Assembly: GCF_008253865.1 (NCBI RefSeq)
Contig: NZ_CP042331.1
Location: 1,116,001-1,180,000, forward strand
DNA: 64,000 nt
Reading direction: 5' to 3'
Source of the DNA: Bosea sp. F3-2
GTDB lineage: Bacteria; Pseudomonadota; Alphaproteobacteria; Rhizobiales; Beijerinckiaceae
Below are positions 24,335 through 34,094 of this stretch, one piece after another. Both the position numbers and the translations under genes were made by a program. The notes under the pieces are model-generated. The model was not told the DNA's origin. It did no database searches and was given only the letters and a program-made list of their open reading frames with translations. Each line of letters opens with the position of its first letter. Positions within the stretch are counted from its first letter, which is position 1.

Positions 24335-24724
24335 GTGACGAAATATGCCGTAGCCGGATTTGCGATCGCGTTCGGGCTGGCCCTGGCAGGCTGCCAGTCC
24401 ACACAACAGGTGGTGCAGCAGAAGGAAGACCTGCTATCGGCGGCCGGCTTCACGCCACAGCCCGCGAACACGCCGCAGCGCATCGCGGCGATGAAGAAGC
24501 TGCCGCCCAACAAGTTCGTTCAGCAAACCAAGAACTCACAGATTGTCTACGTCTACGCCGATCCGATCGTCTGCCAATGTGTCTATTTCGGCAACCAGGC
24601 AGCCTACGCCCAGTATCGTAGCATGGTGTTCCAGCAGAGGTTGGCCGACGAGCGGCAGATGACCGCCGCGATGATGCAGACCAGCTTCGACTTCGGCCCC
24701 TGGGACGCGCCTTTCATGTATTGA
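24335..24724 (+). CDS. Predicted lipoprotein of unknown function
   Basis: A 129-residue protein with a lipobox (GLALAGC, Cys near residue 20) and then a region containing a double Cys (PIVCQCVYFG) near residue 80. Ends in a short aromatic, Phe-rich tail. GTG 24335 follows GGAGGACGTC. Related proteins occur next to sulfatase and HAD genes, but no function is known. The paired Cys could be redox or metal related; this is a guess. Confidence 0.6.
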   Translation: MTKYAVAGFAIAFGLALAGCQSTQQVVQQKEDLLSAAGFTPQPANTPQRIAAMKKLPPNKFVQQTKNSQIVYVYADPIVCQCVYFGNQAAYAQYRSMVFQQRLADERQMTAAMMQTSFDFGPWDAPFMY

Positions 24725-24757
24725 GGCGGATTTCTCACGTGTTGACGGGAGACCAAC

Positions 24758-24976
24758 ATGAAGCCCACCAACTCCCGGGTCCATCTCAGCCGCCGCGTGC
24801 TGCTTGGCACGCTGGCTGCTCTGCCAACTCTCATCCCGCCCCTATGCCTTCCATCATCGTCGGCGAACGCACAGACGGAGCAGCTTCCGTCCTGGAACGA
24901 CGGTCCGACCAAGACGTCGATCACCGATTTCGTCAGACGCGTCACGACCCGGGGCGATCCCCGGGTGGAAAGCTGA
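24758..24976 (+). pseudogene. Exported HAD-family hydrolase, N-terminal stub
   Basis: 72 codons: signal peptide (residues 1-38, ending SSANAQ), then LPSWNDGPTKTSITDFVRRV, the conserved start of secreted haloacid dehalogenase-like phosphatases that precedes the DxDGT nucleophile. It then ends at a stop before any catalytic motif. Only a stub survives. The ATG has GGGAGACCAAC upstream. Confidence 0.7.
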
Positions 24977-25052
24977 CGTTAAGAGCAACGTATCGGCAAA
25001 TCCGTTCTCGTTCCAGGACAAGACATTCGAAAGAACTGCACTGACAGAGCAG

Positions 25053-25457
25053 CTAGGCGCGCATCGCCAGACACACCACGCACCAGCCCGTTAGCCCGGC
25101 ATGAGCCAGCACCGCTGGCCAAAATGCGAGGCCGACTGGCCTCAGGCCCGCCCAAGCAACGACGAGGACCGCGACCACGCCGACATTGTAGAGCAGCAGG
25201 GCTGTGACCAACCCTTTGGCCTCGGGGGATGCTTCATCGCGGGCGAGCCAACAGGCAACGCCGAGCGCGAGCAACGCAATCCCCGTCACACGGCCAAGGG
25301 TCGTTCCGGCGGGTGTGCCGAGTGCTGCACCCAGCAGCAACTCGACGACCACCGAAGGCGCCAGGAGCAGCCCCAACCCTGTCGCAGCCTCCAGTGCGCC
25401 CGTGACTGCGAGCAGTGGCCTGCCGATTCTGCGTTCGGACATGAGCATGTCGACCAA
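25053..25457 (-). CDS. Small integral membrane protein
   Basis: A 134-residue protein with four predicted hydrophobic helices (residues about 14-32, 50-68, 82-101, 109-131) and short charged loops. No specific domain recognised. It is 6 bp after the end of the damaged arylsulfatase gene on the same strand, so it was probably co-transcribed with it. ATG 25457 used; ATG 25448 is possible. Confidence 0.6.
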   Translation of the reverse strand: MVDMLMSERRIGRPLLAVTGALEAATGLGLLLAPSVVVELLLGAALGTPAGTTLGRVTGIALLALGVACWLARDEASPEAKGLVTALLLYNVGVVAVLVVAWAGLRPVGLAFWPAVLAHAGLTGWCVVCLAMRA

Positions 25458-25463
25458 GCGACG

Positions 25464-27566
25464 CTATTGTTTAGCCTCTTCGATAGGATCCGGCTCTGGT
25501 GCTTGCGTAGGTCCCAATTCTGCCTTCGAGTCCGCGACGGCCGTGACCTGCGGCTCAAGCTTGAATGTCAGCTTGTTGATCTTGCCCGTGAACTTGAACG
25601 GCGGGTCGTAGCGGTACTCCAGCAGCGCAACCCCGGTGCGAGTGTCCTGGCCGACGTCAAAACTCTCGTCTTCCGGGAAGGTGACAAGCATGGAGTGCTG
25701 CATCGATTTCCGATCCACCTCCTGGCCATCGACGTAGAGCACCCCGGTCCCTCCCTTGCCCAGGCCCGGACCGTCCGACTTGAAGTCGAAGGTAATGGTG
25801 TGCTTGCCGGCGCTCAATTCCGGTCCCGACCACAGCCGCCGAAACGCCCTCCTTCGGTGACGATCATGCCTTCCGCGCCGCCCTCGGGAACATCGACCTC
25901 GGCGGTGATGGTGTAGGACTTGTTCAGGATGCTCGGCGCGGCGCTAGGCGGCACACCGGTCAATTCGCCTGAATAAGTGAAGACAGTTCGCCCGGCCGTG
26001 AGACTTGGGCGCGGCGTGTTCCAGCGCAGCAAGGTGGTGTTGTCGAGCGGCAGGACGTTGTACTTCCTCGCCTCCGAATCGAAGAGCGCCCGCAGTTCCT
26101 TCACCTCGTCCGGCATCGCGGCCGCACGATCGTTGAACTGGGTGGGATCCTCCTTGAGGTCGTAAAGCTCCCATGTGTACGCGTCGAGATCGGGGGGCGG
26201 AGCGGTGCTCAGCTCCCAGGGGCGTGTCACAGGCGTCGTCGCCGCGATCCAGCCGTTACTGTAGATCGCGCGATTGCCCAGCATCTCAAAATATTGCGTC
26301 GCGTGCCGCGTCGGGGCCTCAGCGCTGGCCTTGTCCCATGTGTACATCATGCTCACCCCTTCGACAGGGCTCTGCCTGATGCCATTGATCATTTCGGGCT
26401 GCGGAATGCCGGTCGCCTCGAGGATGGTCGGGACGATGTCGATGACGTGGTGAAACTGGCGCCGAATGCCGCCGACATCATTGATGTGGCCGGGCCAAGA
26501 GATGGCCATGCCCTGGGCGGTCCCGCCGAAATGCGACGGCACCTGCTTGACCCATTTGAACGGCGTGCTCATCGCCCAGGCCCAGGGCGCAGCAAAATGC
26601 GGGAATGTCGTGTCCGAACCCCAGAACGGGTACCAGAGAAACTGGGCGTTCACTGGCACGGGGACACCGTTGAAGGTGGTGAACTCGTTCGGCGTGCCGT
26701 TGAGCATGCCTTCCGCGCTCGCACCGTTATCGCCGCTGATATAGATGATCAGCGTGTTGTCGCGCTCGCCGAGGTCGGTGACCGCCTGGATGACCCGGCC
26801 GATCTCGTTATCGGTGTAGGCGAGATAGGCCCCGTACACGTCGGCCTGCTTGATGAAGAGCTTCTTCTCCAACTCGCCCAGCGAATCCCATTCAGGAAGC
26901 TCCTTGGGCCACGGCGTCAGCTTGGCGTGCTGGGGCATGATGCCCAACCGCTTCTGATTGGCGAAAATGGTCTCCCGCAGCTTGTTCCACCCCTCGTCGA
27001 ACAAGTGCATGTCGCCGATCTTCTTGACCCACTCGGGCGTCGGATGATGTGGCGCATGGGTAACCACCCGGCACATAGTAGACGAAGAACGGCTTGTCAG
27101 GCGCGATCTCCTTGAGTTGCTTCATGTGCTGGATGGCTTCGTCGGCCATCGCGGTGGTCAGATTCCAGCCGGGATTGTCCTGGAAGGGATAGATGGCCGT
27201 CGTATTGCGATACAGGTTGGGTTGCCATTGGCTCGCGTCGCCGCCGACAAAGCCGTAGAAGTATTCGAAGCCCATTCCGTTGGGCCATTGCTCGAACGGC
27301 CCGGCCTGGCTCGACTGGTACGACGGCGTGTTGTGGTTCTTGCCGAACCATGAGGTCGCATACCCGTTCGCCTTGAGGATCGTGCCGATCGTGCCTTTTT
27401 CGATCGGGATGATCGAATCATAGCCGGGATATCCGGTCGCGATTTCCCCGACGACGCCAGCCCCCACCGAGTGATGATTGCGCCCCGTTATGATCGCCGC
27501 CCGCGTCGGCGAGCAGAGCGCAGTCGAGTGGAAATTAGTATACCGCAGCCCCTGTGCCGCAGATCT
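25464..27566 (-). pseudogene. Arylsulfatase pseudogene (S1 type, long form)
   Basis: A long-form arylsulfatase split over frames. RYTNFHSTALCSPTRAAI carries the maturation motif CSPTR (27501-27515), but the frame meets a TGA at 27567-27569, so the N-terminus with the first metal Asp residues is lost. Near 27062 the block FFVYYVPGG runs into a frame change: one extra T would be needed less to give PGGTHAPHHPTPEW. Near 25815 the frame ends after EGGRFGG, and WSGPELSAGKHTITF continues in another frame with a segment of about 30 residues missing. Between lesions the sequence is well conserved, so decay looks recent. Confidence 0.9.
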
Positions 27567-27908
27567 TCATCGGCGCCATCCACATTGGCGGCTCCGACAG
27601 GCTCCAGACCCTTGAGCAAGCTGGAGGTCTGGGCCTTGCTTGGAAGGTAGCGACTGAGTGAACCTCTCGATCGTACCAATGGCCCTCGCGGCTCTCGCGG
27701 AGGTCAGTATCGTTGTTCAGCAGAACCAACGAAGCGATGGACTTGTGATCTGCGCCTTAAGAGAGGGACCGCCGCGAAGCACACATTCTCGAACCGCAGG
27801 GGGCCCTGGAAGCAAGCGCAGGTCAATCACCGGGCTGTCCTATGCGGTCGGCTCGTTCCGCCGATCGATAAAGACTGCGAGCTCGCTGCCTCGGTTCGAT
27901 CGTGGCGA

Positions 27909-29831
27909 CTAGATCTCGATCTCCACGCCGACCTCGACGACCTGCGTTGCCGGGATGTGGAAATGGGCGGCGGAGCGCTCGGCATTGCGCTGCATGAAGG
28001 AGTAGAGCGACTCGCGCCACACGGCCATTCCCGCAATGTCCTCGCGCGGAATGATCGTCTCGCGGCCAATATAGTACGACATTTGGTCGAGATCGACGCC
28101 CGGCAGAAGGCCGCGATCGGCGCCGCAGCGCAAGCCGTCGGGAATGCGTGGTGTCTCCATGAACCCGAAATGCAGGATCACGCGGGTGACGCCGGGGGCG
28201 AGTTCGATGACCTCCATGCGGTCTTCGTCGGATACGCGCGGGATTTCCTCCAGCTTGCCGGTGACAAGAAGAATGCGCTCGTGCAGGGCGTGGTTGTGGC
28301 GGACGAAATGCGTGAGCGAGAGCGGAAGCCCGCGGGCGGCCGAGGCCAGAAAGGCGGCAGTGCCCGGCAGGCGCACTGGCGGGTTCGTCGCCAGCATGGC
28401 GAGAAACGCCTTCTCCGGCTCCCGTTGGCGGCCGCGCGCCGCCTCCACCAGAGCGAGGCCGCGCCGCCAGGTCAGCATGATCACCACCAACACCAGCGCC
28501 AGGACCAGCGGATACCAGCCGCCTTCATGCAGCTTTGGCAGGTTGGCGGAGAAGAAGGCGAGGTCGACCAGCAGGAAGAAGCCGTTGACCGCCACGACAA
28601 GGATCAGGCTGTAGCGCCATTTGAGGGCGATCAGCGCTGCGAGTCCGGTGGTGATGGCCATCAGCAACGAGACCGCGATGCCATAGGCGCCGGCCAGCGC
28701 ATCGGACGAGCGGAACATGAAGACCGAGGTCAGTGTCGCCAGGCAGATCATCCAGTTGACGATCGGGATGTAGATCTGCCCCTTCTGCTCATGAGCCGTG
28801 TGCTTGATGTGGACCGCGGGGAAGAGACCGAGCTGCACGGCCTGTTGAGTGAGTGAATAGGCGCCGGTGATCACCGCCTGCGAGGCGATGACGGCGGCCG
28901 CCGTGGCAAAGAAGATCAATAGGTAGTGCGCCCAGTCCGGGGCGAGCTGGTAGAACGGGTTTTCGATGGCTGCCGGATCGGCCAGGAGCAAGCCGCCCTG
29001 GCCGAAATAATTGAGCATCAGCGCCGGCAGCACGATAGTGAACCAGGCAAGGCGGATAGGCATCGGGCCGAAATGGCCCATATCCGCGTACATCGCCTCG
29101 CCGCCGGTCACAGCCAGAAAGGTGGCGCCCAGCACGGCAAAGCCGACGAGCGGGGACGCGTGTGTGATGAAGTCGAGGGCATTGAACGGGTTGAGCGCGA
29201 CGAGGATGCCCGGTGCCATCAGAATGCCCCGGATGCCGAGAAGGGCGAGCGCCAGGAACCACAGCAGCATGATCGGCCCGAAAAGCCTGCCGATGAAGCC
29301 CGTGCCCTTGCTCTGAACGAGGAAGACGCCCATCAGGATTGCGGCGGTCAACGGCACGACGGCCGGCGCCAGCATCGGTGCGTCGACCTTAAGGCCCTCT
29401 ATGGCGCTGAGCACGGAAATCGCCGGCGTGATGGCGCCGTCGCCATAGAGCAGGGCGGCGCCGACGAGACCGACCACGAGCACATAGGCGCGCATCGAGC
29501 CTGGCTTGGCATGGCGTGCCCTGAGCAGCGCCAGCATCGCCATGATGCCGCCTTCGCCGCGGTTGTCGGCGCGCAGGATCAAGATCGAGTACTTGATCGA
29601 GATGATCAGGATCAGCGCCCACAGGATCATCGAGACGCAGCCGATCACCGCCTGCGGTTCCAGCGTCCCCCCGGCGCTGGCGGCGCGTGCGGCCTCCTTC
29701 AGTGCATAGAGCGGGCTGGTGCCGATGTCGCCGTAGACGACGCCCAGAGCCCCAAGAGCCAGGGCGGGGACGGAGCCGCTGTGATCATGATCGGACGGCA
29801 TGCCGTCCTGTGACAGAACCTCATGGGCCAT
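27909..29831 (-). CDS. kup: Potassium transporter Kup
   Basis: A 640-residue H+/K+ symporter of the KUP/HAK family with about 12 membrane helices in residues 1-440 and a soluble C-terminal domain. The start is typical: ALGALGVVYGDIGTSPLYAL near residue 18-37, then TEGGEAMYADMGHFG-like GGEAMYADMGHFG near 260. It imports K+ at low pH. ATG 29831 follows GGGGAGGGACGGCTC; a 56-codon upstream extension is not Kup-like. Divergent from the cyclase gene. Confidence 0.95.
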   Translation of the reverse strand: MAHEVLSQDGMPSDHDHSGSVPALALGALGVVYGDIGTSPLYALKEAARAASAGGTLEPQAVIGCVSMILWALILIISIKYSILILRADNRGEGGIMAMLALLRARHAKPGSMRAYVLVVGLVGAALLYGDGAITPAISVLSAIEGLKVDAPMLAPAVVPLTAAILMGVFLVQSKGTGFIGRLFGPIMLLWFLALALLGIRGILMAPGILVALNPFNALDFITHASPLVGFAVLGATFLAVTGGEAMYADMGHFGPMPIRLAWFTIVLPALMLNYFGQGGLLLADPAAIENPFYQLAPDWAHYLLIFFATAAAVIASQAVITGAYSLTQQAVQLGLFPAVHIKHTAHEQKGQIYIPIVNWMICLATLTSVFMFRSSDALAGAYGIAVSLLMAITTGLAALIALKWRYSLILVVAVNGFFLLVDLAFFSANLPKLHEGGWYPLVLALVLVVIMLTWRRGLALVEAARGRQREPEKAFLAMLATNPPVRLPGTAAFLASAARGLPLSLTHFVRHNHALHERILLVTGKLEEIPRVSDEDRMEVIELAPGVTRVILHFGFMETPRIPDGLRCGADRGLLPGVDLDQMSYYIGRETIIPREDIAGMAVWRESLYSFMQRNAERSAAHFHIPATQVVEVGVEIEI

Positions 29832-30207
29832 GAGCCGTCCCTCCCCATTATGATGGAAATAGGACACGCTGCTGCGCTTGCAGCAAGACAGGATCGGCGC
29901 ATTTGCTGCACTGCTGCGGCGACTTGAGATTGCTATCGAGCCGCTTTGCCTCCGCTCGCGGTGCGCGGCCTTTCCCGCCACTCGACATGCGGAGATCAAC
30001 TAGGATCCAAAGGGGACAATGGTAACCTCGTTCCGTCTTATCCATGCTTGTGCCGATAGGGTGCCGCCCCCTCGACCAACGTTCCCGTCCCATTGCCGAC
30101 TCTCGCCGCCCAATCTCCTTGCTTGAGGGCGGACATTCGGTTGAGCCGGGTCTACAATCACCGTTGGGTCAATGCCTGGCGAGCACCGACGTGGGGCGGC
30201 AATATCC
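29832..30207. other. Divergent intergenic region between kup and the cyclase gene
   Basis: 376 bp without a convincing gene. Both neighbouring genes start outward from here, so it should hold two promoters. An imperfect palindrome (GCTGCTGCGCTTGCAGCAA region, about 29871-29887) is the only notable structure. No riboswitch-like fold was recognised. Confidence 0.5.
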
Positions 30208-33200
30208 ATGCGCTGCGCGGCCTGCGACGTAGACAATCTTGCTGCGGCTAAATTCTGCGGGGCCTGCGGCGCGAGTTTGGGCGCGCCGTGTCCACGCTGC
30301 GGTCACAGCAACCGCCCGAACAGCCGCTTCTGCATCGAGTGCGGCGAACAATTGGCCGGGCCGACGCCGGCATTCGATCGTGATGCGAAGGCGCCGGCCC
30401 CTTCACCATCGAGCTACACGCCCCCACACCTGGCCGAAAAGATCCTCGCCTCTCGGGGTGGGGTCGAGGGCGAGCGAAAGCAGGTGACGGTGCTTTTCGC
30501 CGACATCAAAGGCTCGACCGAGCTCATCAGGGAACTGGACGTCGAAGAGGCCCAAACGCTTCTCGACGGCGCCCTCAAGGTCATGATGGATGCTGTCCAT
30601 CGCTACGAGGGGACAGTGAGCCGCGCCCTCGGCGACGGGATCATGGCTCTGTTCGGTGCGCCGATCGCTCACGAAGACCACGCCCTCCGGGCCTGCTATG
30701 CCGCACTGGCGCTTCAGGACGGGATGCGCCGCTACACGGAGCAGGTGCGACGGGCCCATGGGACTCTGGTGGAGGCACGTGTCGGGCTGAACAGTGGTGA
30801 GGTGGTCGTACGCATGATCAGCGACGACCTGCACATGGACTACAGTGCCATGGGCCAGACCGTCCATCTTGCGTCACGCCTGGAGCAACTTGCCCGCGAA
30901 GGCAGTTGTTTGCTCGCCGCGGACACGCTTGGGCTGGTGGAAGGATACGTTCAGGTCCGGACGGTGGGGCCTGTCGCGATCAAAGGGCTGGACGGACCCG
31001 TCGAGCTCTTCGAATTGCTGGGCATCGGTGTCGCACGGACGCGTCTGCAGGCGATGGCGGCCCGCGGCCTGACGCGTTTCGTCGGGCGTGACGCCGAGAT
31101 GAGCGCAATTCACTCGGCTCTGGAACCAGCGCGTGCCGGTCATGGCCAGGTGATCGCCTTGGTAGGCGAGCCTGGCGTCGGGAAATCGCGGCTCGTCTGG
31201 GAGGTCACCCATTCTCACCGCACCCGGGAGTGGCTGGTGTTGGACAGTGGTTCGGTCTCCTACGGCAAGGCCACATCGTGGCTGCCGGTGATCGAAATGC
31301 TCAAGGCCCATTGTCGGATCGAGCCCCGTGACGGCTCCCGCATGATCCGCGAGAAGCTCACTGGCAAACTGCTCACGCTGGACCGCGAACTGGAGCCAGA
31401 CCTGCCGGCCTTTCTGGCCCTGCTCGACGCGCCCGTCGAGGATGAGGCCTGGCAGGCTCTCGATCCGCCGAAACGGCGCCGGCAAACGCTCGACGCGCTC
31501 AAACGCCTGCTGCTGCGCGAGAGCCGCGAGCAACCGCTGCTGCTGGTCTTCGAGGATCTGCACTGGATCGATTCAGAGACCAAAGCCCTGCTGGACAGCC
31601 TTGTCGAAGGGCTACCCACAGCCCGGATCCTGCTGCTCGTGACTTACCGCCCCGAATGCTCACATAGCTGGGGCGGCAAGACCTACTACACTCAACTGCG
31701 GATCGACCCTTTCGGAGAGGACGGCGCCGAGGCGTTGCTGGATGCCCTGCTGGGGACGGCCGGCGACGGTCGAGACGGGGCCGCGTCCCCACTCGCGAAG
31801 CAGGATGCGGCGGACGGGCGGAAGGCGCCGCCGCCACGGGACCTGAAACGTCTCCTAATCCGACGAACCGAAGGGAATCCGTTCTTCCTGGAGGAGTGCG
31901 TCCGCACGCTGGCCGAAACCGGCGCTCTTGTCGGTGAACGGGGAGCCTATCGGCTGGCGGCGGAAGTCGCGGAAATCCGGGTGCCTGCAACGGTTCAGGC
32001 TGTCCTGGCGGCTCGGATCGACCGACTTCCAGCAGATGAGAAGCGACTGCTCCAGACAAGCGCCGTGATCGGCAAGGACGTGCCCTTTGCGCTCTTGCGA
32101 GCGATCACCGTCGAAACGGCGGATGCGACGGCACATCCGTCCGAGGAGGAAATCCTGAGGGTCGGTCTGGCCCATCTTCAGGCAGCGGAGTTTCTCTACG
32201 AGACCAATCTGTTCCCGGTGCTCGAATTCACGTTCAAGCACGCCCTGACCCATGAGGTGGCCTATGGCAGTCTGCTGCAGGAGCGGCGCAAGGCCCTGCA
32301 TGCCCGCATCGTCGGTGCCATCGAGACGCTCTATGCCGAGCGACTGGCTGAGCACGTCGAGCGCTTGGCCCACCACGCCCAGCGAGGAGAGTGCTGGGAA
32401 AAGGTGGTGAGCTACGCGCGCCAGGCCGGGCACAAGGGCGTGGCCCGCTCGGCAAATCGGGAGGCCGCGGTCTTCTTCGAGCAGGCGCTCGCTGCCCTTG
32501 CTCACCGTCCAGAGACGCGTGTCACGCAGGAGCAGGCCGTCGATTTGCGCTTCGATCTGCGACAGCCGCTGCTTCCGCTCGGGGAGTTTCAGCAGATCCT
32601 TGACCACCTTCGCAAAGCCGAGGCCATCGCCGAGAGCTTGGGCGACCAGCGCCGGCTCGCTCGCACCCTCTCCTGGCTGTCCTATTCCTACTGCTTCACG
32701 CTGGGCGACAACCAGCGCGCCATCGAGACCGGTCAGCGCGCCCTTGCGATTGGCCGCACGCTCGACGACGTCCCGCTCCGCGTCCTGGCAACGTTCTATC
32801 TGGCCTTTGCGCACTGGCAGCAGGGTGATTATCGGCAGGCGATCGACGGTTTCAAATGGATCGTGGCCACACTCCAGGGCGAGCTGATCCGTGAGCGCTT
32901 CGGCATGACCGGTTATCCAGCGGTGCTCGCTCGCGGCTTGTTGGCCTTGTGCCTGGGCGACACCGGTGAATTCGCAGAAGGACGAACCCATGCCGCAGAT
33001 GCCATCCAACTCGCGGAAGCCTTTGACCAACCCTTTAGTCAAGCCGCATTGAGAACATGGCTCGCCCATTTCTACATCACACAGGGCGATCTCCCCGCGG
33101 CGATGCCTTTGCTCGAGCAGTGTTGCGCACTGGCCGATCGCTGGAACCTCCCGCGCCAAGGTGCCCTTGCCAGCTCACTGTTGGGCGTCGCACATGCCCT

Positions 33201-33675
33201 TGATGGCCGCCCCACCGAAGCGGTGCCGTTCCTAGAACAAGCAATGACCCAACTCAGCTCCAAGACCGGGTCGGCCGAGATCCGCCTTGGGATTTCGGCC
33301 TGTGAAGGCTTTCTGCTGGCTGGCCGGCTGCAGCAAGCAACCCCACTCGCCGATCGCGCCCTGAACGCCGCCAGGGAAAGCAGGGGACGCGCTTACGAGG
33401 CGCAGGCGCTCCGCCTTCTCGGTGAAATCGCCGCGCGCCGCGATCCGCCCCACGTCGACGAAGCCGAGTCTCGCTACGGCGAAGCGCAGAAGCTGGCCGA
33501 GGAACTGGACATGCGCCCCCTTAGGGCCCAGTGCCATCTCGGTCTCGGTAGGCTCTATCGTCGCACGGGAAGAACGCATGAGGCTCATATTGAGCTGAGG
33601 GCTGCCGTCCAGATGCTGCGGGCCATGGAGATGAAGCTGTGGTTGCCGGAGGGTTGTGGCGCGTCTACGACGTGA
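30208..33675 (+). CDS. Zinc-ribbon / class III adenylate-guanylate cyclase / AAA ATPase / TPR protein
   Basis: An 1155-residue multi-domain regulator. Residues 1-60: double zinc ribbon (MRCAACD, FCGACG, CPRCGH, FCIECG). About 90-260: class III cyclase domain with VTVLFADIKGSTELI and RALGDGIMALFGAPIAHEDHA, both metal aspartates present. About 290-560: AAA/NACHT-like ATPase with Walker A GEPGVGKSRL (residues 319-328) and Walker B LLLVFEDLHWID. 700-1150: TPR-like helical repeats. Such proteins make cAMP or cGMP under control of a sensor ATPase. ATG 30208 is preferred to 30172 because homologues begin MRCxxC. Confidence 0.88.
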   Translation: MRCAACDVDNLAAAKFCGACGASLGAPCPRCGHSNRPNSRFCIECGEQLAGPTPAFDRDAKAPAPSPSSYTPPHLAEKILASRGGVEGERKQVTVLFADIKGSTELIRELDVEEAQTLLDGALKVMMDAVHRYEGTVSRALGDGIMALFGAPIAHEDHALRACYAALALQDGMRRYTEQVRRAHGTLVEARVGLNSGEVVVRMISDDLHMDYSAMGQTVHLASRLEQLAREGSCLLAADTLGLVEGYVQVRTVGPVAIKGLDGPVELFELLGIGVARTRLQAMAARGLTRFVGRDAEMSAIHSALEPARAGHGQVIALVGEPGVGKSRLVWEVTHSHRTREWLVLDSGSVSYGKATSWLPVIEMLKAHCRIEPRDGSRMIREKLTGKLLTLDRELEPDLPAFLALLDAPVEDEAWQALDPPKRRRQTLDALKRLLLRESREQPLLLVFEDLHWIDSETKALLDSLVEGLPTARILLLVTYRPECSHSWGGKTYYTQLRIDPFGEDGAEALLDALLGTAGDGRDGAASPLAKQDAADGRKAPPPRDLKRLLIRRTEGNPFFLEECVRTLAETGALVGERGAYRLAAEVAEIRVPATVQAVLAARIDRLPADEKRLLQTSAVIGKDVPFALLRAITVETADATAHPSEEEILRVGLAHLQAAEFLYETNLFPVLEFTFKHALTHEVAYGSLLQERRKALHARIVGAIETLYAERLAEHVERLAHHAQRGECWEKVVSYARQAGHKGVARSANREAAVFFEQALAALAHRPETRVTQEQAVDLRFDLRQPLLPLGEFQQILDHLRKAEAIAESLGDQRRLARTLSWLSYSYCFTLGDNQRAIETGQRALAIGRTLDDVPLRVLATFYLAFAHWQQGDYRQAIDGFKWIVATLQGELIRERFGMTGYPAVLARGLLALCLGDTGEFAEGRTHAADAIQLAEAFDQPFSQAALRTWLAHFYITQGDLPAAMPLLEQCCALADRWNLPRQGALASSLLGVAHALDGRPTEAVPFLEQAMTQLSSKTGSAEIRLGISACEGFLLAGRLQQATPLADRALNAARESRGRAYEAQALRLLGEIAARRDPPHVDEAESRYGEAQKLAEELDMRPLRAQCHLGLGRLYRRTGRTHEAHIELRAAVQMLRAMEMKLWLPEGCGASTT

Positions 33676-33975
33676 CGAACCGGAGCCCCTGTTACTTGCC
33701 CCCAGTTGCCGATGGCAGGGGCGGCTTCAATCGGGCTGCGCCTCAGCGATTACCGACGCGCTAGAACAAATTCCGAGGTCTGCTCGATGGGACCGCCAGG
33801 AATGAGGTTGTCGGCGACCGTAATGCGGAGGGTAAACGCGGCCGCTTAGTCAGCGCTATGGGCAAAGCCGTGTAGAGACCGGGGATCTTTTCCGCCATGG
33901 ACCGGAGAAATCTCGGCTACTCCGTCAGGAAGCGAACTGACCATGACGCTTCGCTCCAGCATCATCGACAGCGAA

Positions 33976-34094
33976 GCTAGAGCCGGATCCGATCAGGTTG
34001 AATCAACCTGATCGGTGAATCCGTCTCTAAACTTAAGTGAGAGAACGCGTTCTCCGATCTGCTGCGTTGCAGTCAGATCGGCGCGTGCTCTAGC
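33976..34094. repeat. Nested palindromic element bounded by GCTAGAGC / GCTCTAGC
   Basis: Outer inverted repeats GCTAGAGC (33976-33983) and GCTCTAGC (34087-34094) enclose three perfect palindromes: a 23-base one with GATCAGGTTGA arms at 33991-34013, GAGAACGCGTTCTC at 34041-34054, and CCGATCTG/CAGATCGG at 34054-34081. The right end supplies the TAG stop (34090-34092) of the dioxygenase gene. The preceding 33676-33975 shows no gene; a degenerate GCTAGAAC start lies at 33760-33767. Confidence 0.65.

Noticed and set aside
27535..27729. Frames upstream of the broken sulfatase as its missing N-terminus
   Set aside because: No frame shows the expected LLxDDxG metal motif; the N-terminus seems to be deleted.
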